This document shows positions 11,901 through 22,830 of a DNA stretch of 64,000 nt, piece after piece; position 1 is the first letter of the stretch; each line of letters starts with the position of its first letter. The notes beneath the pieces are model-generated. The model saw nothing but the letters and a program-made list of their open reading frames with translations. It had not been told where the DNA came from and did no database searches. The stretch spans positions 24,771,466 through 24,835,465 of the forward strand of contig NC_019871.2 of the NCBI RefSeq assembly GCF_002234675.1, written 5' to 3'. This DNA comes from Oryzias latipes. Taxonomy: Eukaryota > Chordata > Actinopteri > Beloniformes > Adrianichthyidae. The translations under genes were made by a program, and so were the position numbers.

Positions 11901-13182
11901 AATGACATAATAAAAAAATTCAAAAAGTCCTCCTGTGAGCTTCTGAAAAGGCTGGGATGGCACGAGTTCAATGAGTAGTTTTGCCTGCTCCTTGATCTGC
12001 TACAGCTGCCCAATGTGGTCTTTTTTATTTGTATATTTGTATTCTATGCTACTCAAAAAGCATCTAAAGTCATCTGAAACTGGAGTGAGACTGGCTGAAG
12101 TTCTCACAGAACACAGTAGCACAGTATAGTATTAATATGCCAAAATAAGCATCTGCTCGAGAGCCGCACTGCTCATGGTTTTTCCAAGTTTGTCATTTTT
12201 TTAATGCAGTTTCTTTTTATTAAAGTTAAGTCCCAGCATCTGAACCTAAAACTTTTACCTTATTGAAATGTTTCCCTTCTTGTCCAAGTGGCTTCATCAG
12301 TGTCAATCATCAAGGATGGTTCCATTGTAGAAAAAGTTTTTAAAAGGTGATAAGGACGTAGTTTTTCTTTAAGTTTGACACTTTTTGCGGAGGCAGAATG
12401 CAGTCTCAATTACCATTTTTAAAATACTTTTACAAATTTTTTATTTTTTTACTTAATACAAAAAAACAATTTTCTATTGTAAATTCATATTTATATTAGA
12501 CTTGTATTTTCATTTTTCCTAAAAAATGTATTCTACCTTAAAAAATAAGCCACTGTGAGGATGAATGAGGAAGATATCTACTTCCACTTTCATCAGACTC
12601 AATAAGAATCACACAAATCAGGAAAGAAAAAGCACAGAAATGTTGTAAATGTTTGCATGTGCAAAGACTGAGATGCAGCATGCACACACATGTGTAGCGT
12701 TACACGTGGCTGCATTTTTTCTCATTTTAGCAACAGTGTTCCTGTCCGCTCTGGTCAGCTGGCAGTGCATTAGAAACACATTCCTTCACCGCTCTGTCAC
12801 CAGGAGAATTTCTCACCGTCCACGCTGACAGCACTGATTGGACACAGTTCACAGCTTCACAGATGCCACAGGTCACATGTTCATGCGTGAGCACAGGCCA
12901 AAGAAGAGATGACAGGATGGGAAATGATGATGGTGAGAGAAAAGAAAAACATATTCTTGCATTCTTATAAAAGGCAAAGTATTGATCATTTTCTTTTAGA
13001 AGACGAAAGAAAAGTGATCCGCAAACAATTACAAAAACAATTAAAATAATAAGTGTGAATCCCTTTCAACACAATTGCTTCTTTTCAAATTAGTCCATCT
13101 CTGGCTCCCTCTAGTGGAATGAGCTGTGAAAAACTCCTAAAAACACCAGAAAATGTTATGAGTATTTTCTTTGGGTCCTTAT
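8919..13182. other. Non-coding intergenic stretch
   Basis: About 4.3 kb between the kcnab1 exon and the receptor gene has no exon I can support. Open frames at 8969-9238, 9495-9683 and 10292-10656 have no motifs, splice context or homology that I recognise. Composition is AT-rich with scattered homopolymers. Regulatory elements of either neighbour may be present but cannot be identified from this sequence alone. Confidence 0.5.
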
Positions 13183-13387
13183 CCCTTGTGCTATCTTAGA
13201 TGAGCCCACCCTTACATTGACGTGTTCTCCCTACCATGACAAAGGTGGATAAAGGTGGAAAGATTTCATGTAATCCATGGACACCAGTGAAGATCACAAA
13301 TCATTGAAGAAAAAAGGTTCAGAGCACTGTCTAGTGGGTCTAGATGACCCAACTCCAAATGTTAAAGTGCCTAGGATAGCACAAGGG
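13183..13387. mobile_element. Short TIR element (MITE), about 205 bp
   Basis: The ends are inverted repeats: CCCTTGTGCTATCTTAGA on the left, and CCTAGGATAGCACAAGGG on the right, which is its near-complement. The interior has a smaller inverted pair around GGGTCTAGATGACCC. There is no coding content. The flanks (TTAT and TAAC) do not give a clear target duplication, so the superfamily is left open. Confidence 0.65.
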
Positions 13388-13558
13388 TAACAAAAGATCA
13401 ATTTCACTATTTGGCTCTAATCAGTTGTTTAATCTTATTTTAACAAGTGTCGAAAATTTAATAAGTGACATCTGTTGATGTCAGTAAATATTGATAAACA
13501 TTGGTTAGTCTTAACTTAAAAAAAATGAGATCATCCAGAAAAGTAACACTAAAATATT

Positions 13559-13746
13559 TTTATTTCTTTCAAAAGAAAACATGTTACAGTGATCCTAAAG
13601 GACAAATATTGCTCCTTGAAGTACAGAAATCTTTCTATATATCATAAAAGGACTTCCTTGAAGTCTTGAAATAACTTTACATTTTTTGCATCACTGATTC
13701 TACCTATAGTGTACCAAATGACTGAACAATGAACTTCTTTTTTATT
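13559..13746 (-). other. Candidate poly(A) signals of the class C receptor gene
   Basis: On the minus strand AATAAA occurs at 13746-13741, only about 15 bases after the stop codon, and again at 13564-13559. Either would end the transcript with a very short to 200-base 3' UTR. This is motif evidence only. Confidence 0.4.
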
Positions 13747-13760
13747 ATCTGTAGTTATTT

Positions 13761-16700
13761 TTAATCTTGATCATCGACAGCAGTGGATGCATTGATCTCT
13801 GTAGCAGTTGTGGCGAGTGAGGCTGAGGTCCCAGTGGTTGTACCATCTCGCGGTTTGGGCCGGGGCTTCATCATCTCCTCCTTGTTGCGTTCAGGTTTGA
13901 CCAAAAGGATGTAACACTTGGGAAGGAAGATGCAGAACAGCAACCCAAAGCTGGAGGCCAGAATGGCAAAAATCTGGACGGCGACCATGAACTTGCCCCG
14001 CGTGCTGAGGTAAGCCGGGACAAAGGAGATCCACACGATGAAGAACACCAGCATCCCGAAGGTCACGCACTTTGCCTCACTGGAAGATGTGGACATCAAG
14101 ACATATTCAGCTGATCCAAAGTTAAATTCTTTAAATCTCTAGTTTCTGTTGACGATTTGAGGTGATACAGACCTGAAGTGGTCCTCGAGTTTGCGAGCTA
14201 TGAAGGCAAAGACAAAAGCCAGCAGGGCCAGCACAATGTCATATGCAAAGACGCAACAAATGAAGACAATGGAACCTTCGTCACACTCAAGAATAATCTT
14301 GATGTTCTGAGCTGAGGTGTTCTTGACGGGGTGTGGAGGGAGGATGATGAGCCACACCGTGCATGCTATGACCTAAACCAAAACGGAGAAAAGTTGTTTC
14401 TAAGAAACACATTTTAGAGTTTAAAGTTGGTTGAAATAAAATACTGAAGCTGAAATCTGCTCCCAGTTTCTTTATTTTTGTTGCTTTTAGATTACCTGTA
14501 CTAATGTTGCCACCATTGCTATTGTCCTCTGGTGAGCACAGGTGAGAATGTCCTTTTCTGGGGTGGGAAAGGTGCTGGCCTCATTGTTGATTGTGCTGGT
14601 TGCGATCACATCAGGACCGCCTCCGTTAGCCACATTTTCAGCTGCCGCTTTAGCAGCTTTGGCGGCTGCTTTGGCTTTGAGCCGAGCTGCTTTCAGGGCT
14701 TGAGCTCTGAGCATCAGAACTGCTGCTTTACCTGAAGCAAACAGGGAGAGGGTCGATCTGGACATGTTCAATTTAGGGGACTGCATCATCCATGACTCTG
14801 AATGTTTAAAAACAAAAGAAATGCGGCTCCTTCTGGTGACCCACCCATGATGGAGGAAAGGCAGAGAGCAAAACCCAAAGCCAAAGCCACTTGACTGGTC
14901 ATGCAGCTCCAGTGCTGAGGCTCTCCGAGGAAAACAATGGAGCAAAGGAAGGTCACCACCAAGGAGAAGAGCAACGAGAAGCTCAACAAAGGATCATTGG
15001 CTTTGACCAGAGGAGTGTCAATGTGCAGAATTAAAACAACCTGGAAAAATGTGTAGAGGAAGGCATTTTAATTTCAATCCCAAACAAAAAAATCGGATTG
15101 TGTGTGTGTGTGTGGGTGTGTTTGTGTGTGTGTGTGCTTTTCACCCCAACAGCTATGGTAAGTAAAGCTCCTAACGCAGCGATGACTATGAGAGTGATTC
15201 CCAGGGGTTCTCCAAAAGCCAAGAACTCTATGATTTTTGGCACACAGGTGTCATGGGCATCATTGGACCAGAAATCGCCGCTGCACAGGATGCATTCTCG
15301 AGCGTCTGTTTAAAAGAGGACAACAGGGAGCAAGGGAGTACAGTTTTTACCATCATTACAGGGTGTTTGTTGGCCACAAAGTCTTGTACGTGTGCACTTT
15401 TAGGGGATTGAATATGAAAAGTAAGGGAAAACAAAACCTCAAAAACGAATATAATTAACACATTTGAACAAGTGGTGCTGTTTTGCAAACTTTTAAACTG
15501 ATCTTATATGTGAAGTATAAACAGTAACATAACTAATACAGCCTTTCCCAACAGTTGCTGGGTAGGCTTCAGCAGCGCCATGACACTGAAAGGGTTTAGT
15601 AGGTGCTGAGGATGGATGGATGGATGGATGGATGGATGGATGGATGGATGGATGGATGGATGGATGGATGGATGGATGGATGGATGGATGGATGGATGGA
15701 TGGATGGATGGATGGATGGATGGATGGATGACGGATGGATTGATGGATGGATGGATGGATGGATGGATGGATGGATGGATGGATGGATGGATGGATGGAT
15801 GACTGATGGATGACACAATAAATTTGAAAAACAATATCTTTCATCTGTGATTTGAAAAAAAATCAAGATACATAATGGTTTTACATGCCTTGAAATTGTA
15901 TTTTTTAAATTATATAAAATATGAAACTATATTTATGAAAATAAAGATTAAATTGAGTGATTGTTATCAATATAATCTTCAATTAACATATGGGGGTGGG
16001 GGTTAGTCTTATTAAATAATCTTACAGGTGTAGGGAGGAGTCTCGCAGCCTTCCAAATCATACTTTAACTTTTTCTAAATCAGTTTTTTTTTTATTATTG
16101 TAGGAATTTTTGTTGTTACTGTAAATATTGCATTACCTGTACTTGTATTACTTTGCAGCCACAAAACAATTAAATAATCAAACACGTTTGGACTTGATCT
16201 ACTATGACTTAAAAGGATTCATTATTTTCTTAACATGATGAAACATAAAGGAGTTTAACTATTTTCCCAGCTTATGTTGTAAATGTAATTTATCATGAAC
16301 AGCAGTATTTTTTATCACATTGTGTGACAGTAAAGTAAAAAAGAAAAAAACTTTCCACTTTCAGCTTATTTGAGACTTTTCTGCAAATGTAAAAATGGTG
16401 CACTGACTGGTGGTGTTGCTGATTTCTCCATCAGCACACGGGATGCAGTCAAAGCAGCAGACTGGCTCCCCCTGCCGGATCCCCTTTCTTGTGCCGGGCT
16501 GACAGTTCTCGCTGCACACTGACCGCGGAGGCTTGTGCACAGAAAAGAAAGACACTACTGAGTAACCAATAAGTCACAGAGCAGTGCGCGTCCTTTGCTG
16601 CAGTTCATCCAGCATGTAACTGACCGTTGATTCATCGTTGTTCCAAACAATGGAGTCGTTCCTTATGTGCAGTCTGTCCTCTGGAGCTGCAGATCCATTG

Positions 16701-19700
16701 TAGTGCCCCACAGTGACATAGGATATCTCCCCGTCACCTCCAAGCTGCCAGTTAATGATGTCATAGTAGCCCTCTATGTCACCGTCAACAAAGTAGATCT
16801 CCTCCTCTGTGTTTGGCACTTTGAAGTGCACATTCTTCATGTAGTACATCAGCTGCAAACACAAATGCTGGGTTTCAAGCACAAATGACTGCACAAGCAT
16901 GTGCAAGCCATCTGCGGTATAAATGTCTGCGCTCACCTGCCACGGCTCAAAGTTGGTGATGTCTGCACAGCTTTTCCCCACAAAGGGCCCATTTCCTGGT
17001 TCACAGTGCTCAAGATGGTGCAGAGCATGGGCCACGGCATACACAGCTTTGTAAACACTGAGGGGAAACAGTTCACCGTATCACAGAACAAAGCTGTACG
17101 GATTTAAAGCAACTTAAAAAGTAGATTATTTAATAGAGGATTATGTTGGACAGCAGCTGCAGTAACTGGAGAAGCACCAAATAAATTAGCAGCATGAGTG
17201 ATTTAATGAAATGCAAGAACTGACCTGTAAGTGATTCTTAACTGGGAGACATCAGAGTAGGTGTTGCTGAGCTGAGCCACAGACTCAGTCCCAGTACACA
17301 ACCCATCAGGTACCCCTGCTCTGGACAGAGTGCGGTTCACCTCTCGGGCCATTCTCAGAGCTTTGCCGTAGTCCAACGTGCAATTAAACAACTGCAAGAT
17401 CACAATCAGGGCTTTAACATGACATCAGGGTTATTTTTTAAGAAGCCATTATTTCGTGCAATAAAGATTTCCCATAGAGACAATCCTCAATTTAGCAAAA
17501 AAAAGGGCCTCAGGCTGATGATACACTGTATGAAAACACACCGTCTCCCAGAATTCCTCAGTGAGTGGGTCAGCAAATGGATCCAGATCCAAAAGATGGC
17601 GCTGAAGTCCAGGAATCTCAGCCCTCTTCACCCCAAAACCCAGGGTTCCAGCTAAGACTGGGCTCACCTGCATGAACACACGCAAATGGAAACTTTAATG
17701 CACTATTTCATAAATTTGACGAGTCGGTCAGTTTCTGCTCAGACCCATGACTGTGTATAAGAACTGGACTGGGTGACCCCTCCTCCCTCACGTTTTAAAT
17801 AGGAAGTACCTGCAGGCTTCAATTAGCTAAAATCCCAAAGACTTTTATTGAGAAATAAACAACAACAACAAACTCAGTCATTATAATTGTCAGAATTACC
17901 ATTCTTGCTCCAATACCTTTTTAAAGGGATCTTGTTAATTGCAATTTTTTTCATGATATTTCTTTTCTTTATTGCAAGTCATTCTTAAACTGGCCAATTA
18001 GATGCCTCAATAAAAGTAGGTGTTGACCCCCATATAGAACGTTTGAACTGTTTGATGGACAGATTCTCCTGGGGTTGTTGTCTCCCAAGAAACTCACTCC
18101 TGATTGGACCAATCACTGCTTAATGACGATGTCTGGCTCCAACATGGTGGCAAAAATATGGTGACTGAATTAAACTTGATTCTTTTGGAACCATTTTCTG
18201 AAGGCGACGTCACACTCACTCGATCCAGATCTCACATACAGTCAACGGCTGAGGCAGAAGACAATGACTCACCCCGGGCTGGTTGATGAGGGCGGAGGTG
18301 ATCCAGGCCTCGCTGGCAATCCAGGTGCGGTTGGTCACATTGTGACGGAGCAGCTCAGAGATGAGCGGACTGAGGTCAACGTCTGACGAGAAGACCACAA
18401 TGATTTTGGCTGTGGACTCTACTATAGTTTGAACAACCCTCTGGATGGCTGCAGGGGAACTCACCTAAAGTTCAGACACGGGTTTAAAAAAAAAATGCCT
18501 GATAGCATCCGATTGGCTGAGACGTGAAACATCCGAGGTTTTACCTTTGGCAGGGTCTCAGAGAAAGAGATGCACACACCAGCTTCTTCCACCTGATCCT
18601 TGAAATCTTTGATGCCATACTTGCCATAATCATCCTCTGCAGCTATGATGCCCACCCATGTCCAGCCAAAGTGGAGCACCATCTGGGCCATTGCTGTGGA
18701 TTGGTGCTGGTCATTGGGAATGGTCCTCAGGAAGGTAGGAAACTGGAATTTGTTGTTCAAAGCGGAGCATGTTGAACAATAACTGACCTGAGGAAAAGAT
18801 GCAGGAAATTCATCATTTTCCCTGCGGTTTGTCCACCTTTGTTGTCATCAGGGTCATACCTGAGGGAAATGGTAAAGGCCAAGTATTCTGGCAGTGGCAA
18901 TGGACAGGTCAGAGCCCCCAGCACCCACGAGGGCAGCAAGAGGAGGCCCGTTACCGCACCGGTAGTTGGGTACTGCTTCGTCTTGGCCCGTCAGGTAAGT
19001 CAGAGTCCCTTCCACCGCCTTGGAGATGGTGAAGCAGGAGTCGTAGATGACGTAACCCAGGTCAGTCTTGGGCAGCAGGTCGTTCCTTTTGTTAATTTCA
19101 TTGATAGCAAACAGCATGGTTTGGGTCCAGCGGAAAGTGCGGAAGTTGAATCTGAAGGATTCCGCATCAAGAAGATTCAGGAAGCAGTTATTATTAGTTT
19201 ATTCAATGCACAATAAGTGCTTATTACTGCATTAACTTCCATTGATAGAGGGACCTCTTAAAGGAAATAGGTACCAAGAAAAATAACAGATGCATTTTTA
19301 GCACAATTTCAGCTTAATATTTCAGTTTCAATATTTGGTACTTCAAAGATGTGTTGATTAGTGTTGTACATTAACATGAATTCGATGTTTGAATGACTGT
19401 AGCTAATTGGTCCCAGAGTTGCTGCCTTGAAGTCCTGAGGTTATGGGGTTCAACATTTATCATCTTTAACATCAAGTTCAGATCCTAAGTTACAGGAATG
19501 AATTAATCTAAAAGAGCAGTTGAAAGAGTGTAAAAGGCATGAACCAGTCCAGGAAAACTGACTCAACTCACCCTTCACATCCTGAGGACACAGGTACCCT
19601 AGACGTGTTCCCATCATTAGAGGCAATGCGCTTGTGAACTGGAAACATGCCCCCAATAACAACCTTCTTCTTCTCCACATCTTTGTAGCTGTTCAGGTTG

Positions 19701-19795
19701 AACTTGGCCTTCAGCTTGCAGGTGGATTCTGCTGAAACGGATCCGTGAAGACAAAAAAGGGCACAGAATCCGAGCGCGAAGCTAATGATATCCAT
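13761..19795 (-). CDS. Class C GPCR, V2R/OlfC (CaSR-like) receptor, 14 exons
   Basis: Exons: 19795-19572, 19151-18860, 18787-18545, 18464-18273, 17667-17542, 17391-17225, 17057-16937, 16852-16625, 16531-16408, 15305-15145, 15040-14845, 14731-14496, 14372-14173 and 14079-13761. All junctions are GT-AG and in phase, giving 942 residues. Order: signal peptide (about 1-22), Venus-flytrap ligand domain, nine-cysteine domain (exon 9, exactly 124 bp as in CaSR/V2R genes, and exon 10), 7TM helices, short Thr-rich tail. Near-CaSR motifs are RTIPND, AAEDDYG and [15 protein letters not shown]. Family members sense amino acids, calcium or odorants at the cell surface and signal through G proteins; V2Rs act in olfactory neurons. 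Oddities: 8 extra introns against the usual six-exon plan, and a second intracellular loop enlarged by an Ala/Lys-rich segment. An in-frame upstream ATG lies at 19852; 19795 was chosen because it begins a signal peptide. The V2R versus CaSR-paralogue assignment is inferred. Confidence 0.88.
14496..14731 (-). CDS. Receptor exon 12: end of TM3, enlarged intracellular loop 2, start of TM4
   Basis: This exon of the class C receptor encodes residues about 692-770. It begins [10 protein letters not shown], the end of TM3, and ends IAMVATLVQ, within TM4. Between them lie an Ala/Lys-rich run (about residues 701-722, with repeats of [11 protein letters not shown] type), a Gly-rich turn and a Ser/Thr-rich segment. 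Ordinary V2R and CaSR proteins have about 20 residues here. No stop or frame break is present, and both flanking splice sites are canonical (acceptor TTCAG before 14731, donor GTAATC after 14496). Confidence 0.8.
15096..15137. repeat. GT microsatellite in receptor intron 10
   Basis: An interrupted GT dinucleotide run lies immediately downstream of the exon 10 donor (15145/15144). It is inside the intron. Short open frames running through it on either strand are artefacts of the repeat. Confidence 0.8.
15545..15813 (+). repeat. SINE 3' remnant with expanded GGAT microsatellite
   Basis: About 65 bases (15545-15610) match the 3' end of the tRNA-headed repeat at 20715-21120: GGGTAGGCTTCAGCAGCGCC against GGATAGGCTCCGGCAGCCCC. 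They are followed by about 200 bases of GGAT repeats with a few interruptions. The simplest reading is a 5'-truncated element whose tetranucleotide tail expanded. It lies inside receptor intron 9 (15306-16407). Open frames of repeated MDGW or HPSI residues here are not proteins. Confidence 0.75.
17940..18130 (+). repeat. Dispersed repeat shared with 60205-60300
   Basis: The run CTTTATTGCAAGT...TAAACTG-CCAAT-AGATG-CTCAATAAAA is present in both places with scattered differences. This copy lies in receptor intron 4 (17668-18272). The family is not identified. Confidence 0.5.
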
Positions 19796-20104
19796 CCTTT
19801 GTGACGGCTTGAAGAAGTTTAGAAAGCTCTCACCGGAGCAGGCGGCAAACAAGGCTGCAGCATGAGACAGGTGTCTCGTCTGCTCTCAAGGGAAAAGAGC
19901 CACAAACAGAAACAAACAGATGCAGAAGTGTAAAAAGGGGCAATGCTTTATAGTATTTTTTATCTCCTTACACTTTTTATTTCATGAACTTAACTGTTTT
20001 CATTTCAGCAAGCACTAAAATATGGTAGAAAATGATGCTACAACAGTTTTTTCTCTTTCTCAGAAACAGCAGAGAACACGCATTAAACCTACAAGTGTCA
20101 AAAA

Positions 20105-20310
20105 TAAGGGAGCTCAGCTTCATCTTTAGGCAAGACCCTTCATCCTACTGCCCATGTAGCCACAAGGGGTCCTGGGTCTGGGTTCCCCCGTGCCAGTCCC
20201 CAGCTCAGATAAAATCTGAGCATCCTGCACAAAAATCTTTGCCTAAGTACATGTATGGATCAGTGAAAGCTGACTTGCTGTGGTGACCCCTGGAAGGACA
20301 TGCCAAAAAG
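20105..20310 (+). repeat. Retroelement 3'-end fragment
   Basis: The segment ends in a phrase of the type GGATCAGTGAAAGCTGACTTGCTGTGGTGACCCCTGGAAGG. Phrases of this kind are common at the 3' ends of fish LINE/SINE copies. The complementary kind of phrase (GGCGCCACAGCC) appears at 55235-55440. It is not coding. Confidence 0.45.
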
Positions 20311-20714
20311 TGAAAAGCAAGTGTCAAGACTAAATTACATAACTAAACATTTATTATATTTCCAAGAAATGTGCTCACAGCTGATCCCTTTCAAACAGTC
20401 CTGCAGCACACTACTGTAAACTGCTAGAGGCCATGATTTAATTGTCAGCTGCAGGTGGCAATTTGTAGCATCCAAAAAAACAAGCCATTACAGAACAGTC
20501 ACTGTACCCAAATCAGCCTTGCCCCATGAGGATGGGTCTGCAAATGTGTCCAACCTGTTTGTTCATGTCTGTAAGTCTGCAGGGAGGAACACACCTGAAC
20601 CACCGGCACAGAAAGAGGCACATGCTGGACCTAAGTCTGTTCTTAATAACTATGAACAGCATCAATCCTGAGTACTTATCTTCTGAAGACTTTGTCCCCT
20701 TTTTAAATGTGTTG

Positions 20715-21120
20715 GTTTGGATCGGGCTCCATGGTGGCGCAGTGGTTAGCGCTCTTGCCTCACAGCAAGAAGTCTGCCGGGTTCAAGTCCCGGCTGGGGG
20801 AACTGAAAAACAACATCTATGGGGGACCTTTCTGTGTGGAGTTTGCTTGTTCTCCCCGTGCATGCGTGGGTTCTCTCCGGGGTCTCCGGCTTCCTCCCAC
20901 CGTCCAAAAACATGCTTCATAGGTTAATTGGCAATTCTAAATTGTCCATAGGTGTGAGTGCGGGAGTGAATGGGTGTGTGATTGAGGACATTCTACCCTG
21001 CGACAAACTGGCGACTTGATCAGGGTGTCCCCCCTGCCTTCACCCACAAGTGGCCTGGATAGGCTCCGGCAGCCCCGTGACCCCAAAAGGGATAAAATGG
21101 TATAGAAAATGAATGAATGG
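20715..21120 (+). repeat. tRNA-headed SINE-like element, longest copy
   Basis: The head TGGCGCAGTGGTTAGCG...GGGTTCAAGTCCC reads as RNA polymerase III A and B boxes of a tRNA-like promoter. The body follows the widespread fish repeat with TTTCTGTGTGGAGTTTGC and TAGGCTCCGGCAGCCCC. It ends in an ATGAATGG tail. Two shorter relatives follow at 21165-21425 and 22245-22400, and the tail part recurs at 15545. Confidence 0.7.
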
Positions 21121-21164
21121 TTTGGATCCTAACCAATGTAAAAAAATCCATTACAACATGAAAT

Positions 21165-21425
21165 AGAATGGGGGACCTTTCTGTGTGGAGTTTGCATGTT
21201 CTCACTGTGGATGCGTGGGTTTTCTCTGGGGGCTTCCTTCCAACGTCCAGAAACATGGTTAATTGGTTACTCTAAATTGTCCATAGGTGTGATTGTGGCC
21301 CTGTGACAGACTAGCAACCTCTCCAGGGTGTCCCCTGCCTTTGCCCATAAGTGGCCGGGATAGGCTCCAGCAGCCCTGTGACCCCGAAAGGGGAAAAAAA
21401 CGGTTTATGAAGATGAATGAACTAT
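21165..21425 (+). repeat. Second, 5'-truncated copy of the SINE-like element
   Basis: It repeats the body of the 20715-21120 element, from GGGGGACCTTTCTGTGTGGA to the GATAGGCTCCAGCAGCCC segment and an ATGAATGA tail, but lacks the tRNA-like head. A head-to-tail placement about 45 bases after the first copy suggests insertion near it or a local duplication. Confidence 0.65.
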
Positions 21426-22244
21426 TTTAACCCAATAAGAACCGTTTTTTTTTTGAATGAAAATTATGTGGGCAAATGATAAATCAATGAGCTCTTAAGA
21501 ATTATTAGTGTTACCGAAAAATGTCTGGTGTCTTGTGTACTTGGGATGAGCTCTGATCATAGATGAATAAACCCCGGAGCCTCTTGGTGATTAGAGATCA
21601 GACCGTGGCAAACATTGCTCCAGGTGGAACCATCTAGATTATTTAGAGACGACCATTCTTGAATTTAATGGTGATAATGTGTTCCTTATTGGTTGAGAAG
21701 AAAGGCAGGCTATTTCGCTACTAGTAGTTCAAAGTGAGGATCTGGCTTGTAGGGTGACGTAACAAACCTGACCTGTCCATTGCCAGTTGTGCTAAAGCTT
21801 CACTTAATGTTATTTAAGTTCAACTTAAGTTTTGCTTTCGATCAAGTTGTGCAGAGAAAAGCTGCATAAGCAACCTTTAAAACATCCAACATGTTTTGTT
21901 TTAGGTCCATCAATAAGTCTATCGATGGATTAGCCGCGTGTTTCCAAACGTTTGCCGCTGAACTCGCTAAATTCAATAAAATGGAAGTTATTCTTTCAAG
22001 AAGGAGCAGATATGAACAAGTGGAACTCACTCTTTAACGTTTGTACATTTGATCATAATCTAGCAACTTTTATTTTGGCAAACATGAACGTGATTTCATC
22101 AGGCAACACTCTGCAGGTTACTGGTTTATTCCAGCACCACCTTATAAAGTAAAAACTAAATGTTTCACAATAAAACAATGCAAATTAAAGTGAAAAAAAG
22201 ATATTTTAGAACAAAACTTAACCCTACAGAAACAAGTGTCCTGA

Positions 22245-22400
22245 GCTGGTTTGTAGTGGTTGACACTCTCCCTACAGTGAGAAGGCCCAGGTTCAAATCT
22301 CAGTTGGATCCTTTTCTGTGTGGAGTTTGCATGTTCACCGCATGCATGCCTGGGTTATTCCCCACAGTCCAAAACCATGCTGCATAGTTTAATTAGTAAC
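22245..22400 (+). repeat. Third, degenerate copy of the SINE-like element
   Basis: Only a degenerate tRNA-like head (GTTTGTAGTGGTTGACAC...GTTCAAATCTC) and part of the body (TTTCTGTGTGGAGTTTGCAT) remain. The 3' part is missing. Confidence 0.5.
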
Positions 22401-22824
22401 CTGTGGCAGGCTGGACTGACTGTTTTTCCCTGTTTGTATTTGTAAAATGTGTATGTGTGTTGGGGAGCTCTTATATGATCACGATATCACTTTTTATTCT
22501 TTATTTAACATAAAGCACCTGGTGTTCAGGAAACATGTTCTATAAATGAGAAAATCTATTTTTTGTGAGGATAAACTGATAACGACCAATTCATCCAGAT
22601 TCTTTCGTTGGGAAGCAGCGAGATCATTTTATAGCCATAGAAACTTGTTAATGACTTTTAAGGTCATTTAGATTGCAGTTTGGGTTTTCTGGGTTGCTTA
22701 AGAAAAGCACTTTGTATTAAAAAGTGTTTTGTTTCCTTAAACTACCTTTTTCTTTCCCTGTACATCATTACCATACATGTTAAAATAAAAATCCACCCAA
22801 TATCAAAGTTCCAACATTGAGATC

Positions 22825-22830
22825 TTTATT
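22825..22830 (-). other. Candidate poly(A) signal of gmps
   Basis: AATAAA occurs on the minus strand here, about 1.5 kb after the gmps stop at 24361. No closer canonical signal stood out in the GC-moderate stretch between them, so a long 3' UTR (about 22810-24360) is inferred. The open frames on both strands at 23405-23850 would then be UTR noise. Confidence 0.4.

Larger units (their letters stand above)
19900..22824. other. Repeat-rich spacer between the receptor and gmps
   Basis: About 2.9 kb contains no supported exon. It holds a LINE/SINE 3'-end fragment (20105-20310) and three copies of a tRNA-headed repeat (20715-21120, 21165-21425, 22245-22400). The remainder is AT-rich. The gmps 3' UTR probably ends near 22820. 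Confidence 0.55.

Noticed and set aside
14532-14735. Plus-strand frame with [13 protein letters not shown]-like residues
   Set aside because: It is the antisense shadow of receptor exon 12, whose Ala/Lys codons give an open complement.
15604-15866. Open frames of repeated MDGW or HPSI residues on both strands
   Set aside because: They are translations of a GGAT tetranucleotide repeat; every frame is open only because the unit contains no stop.
19795-19852. Upstream in-frame ATG at 19852 as the receptor start
   Set aside because: It would place 19 polar residues before the signal peptide; the ATG at 19795 directly begins a standard signal sequence.
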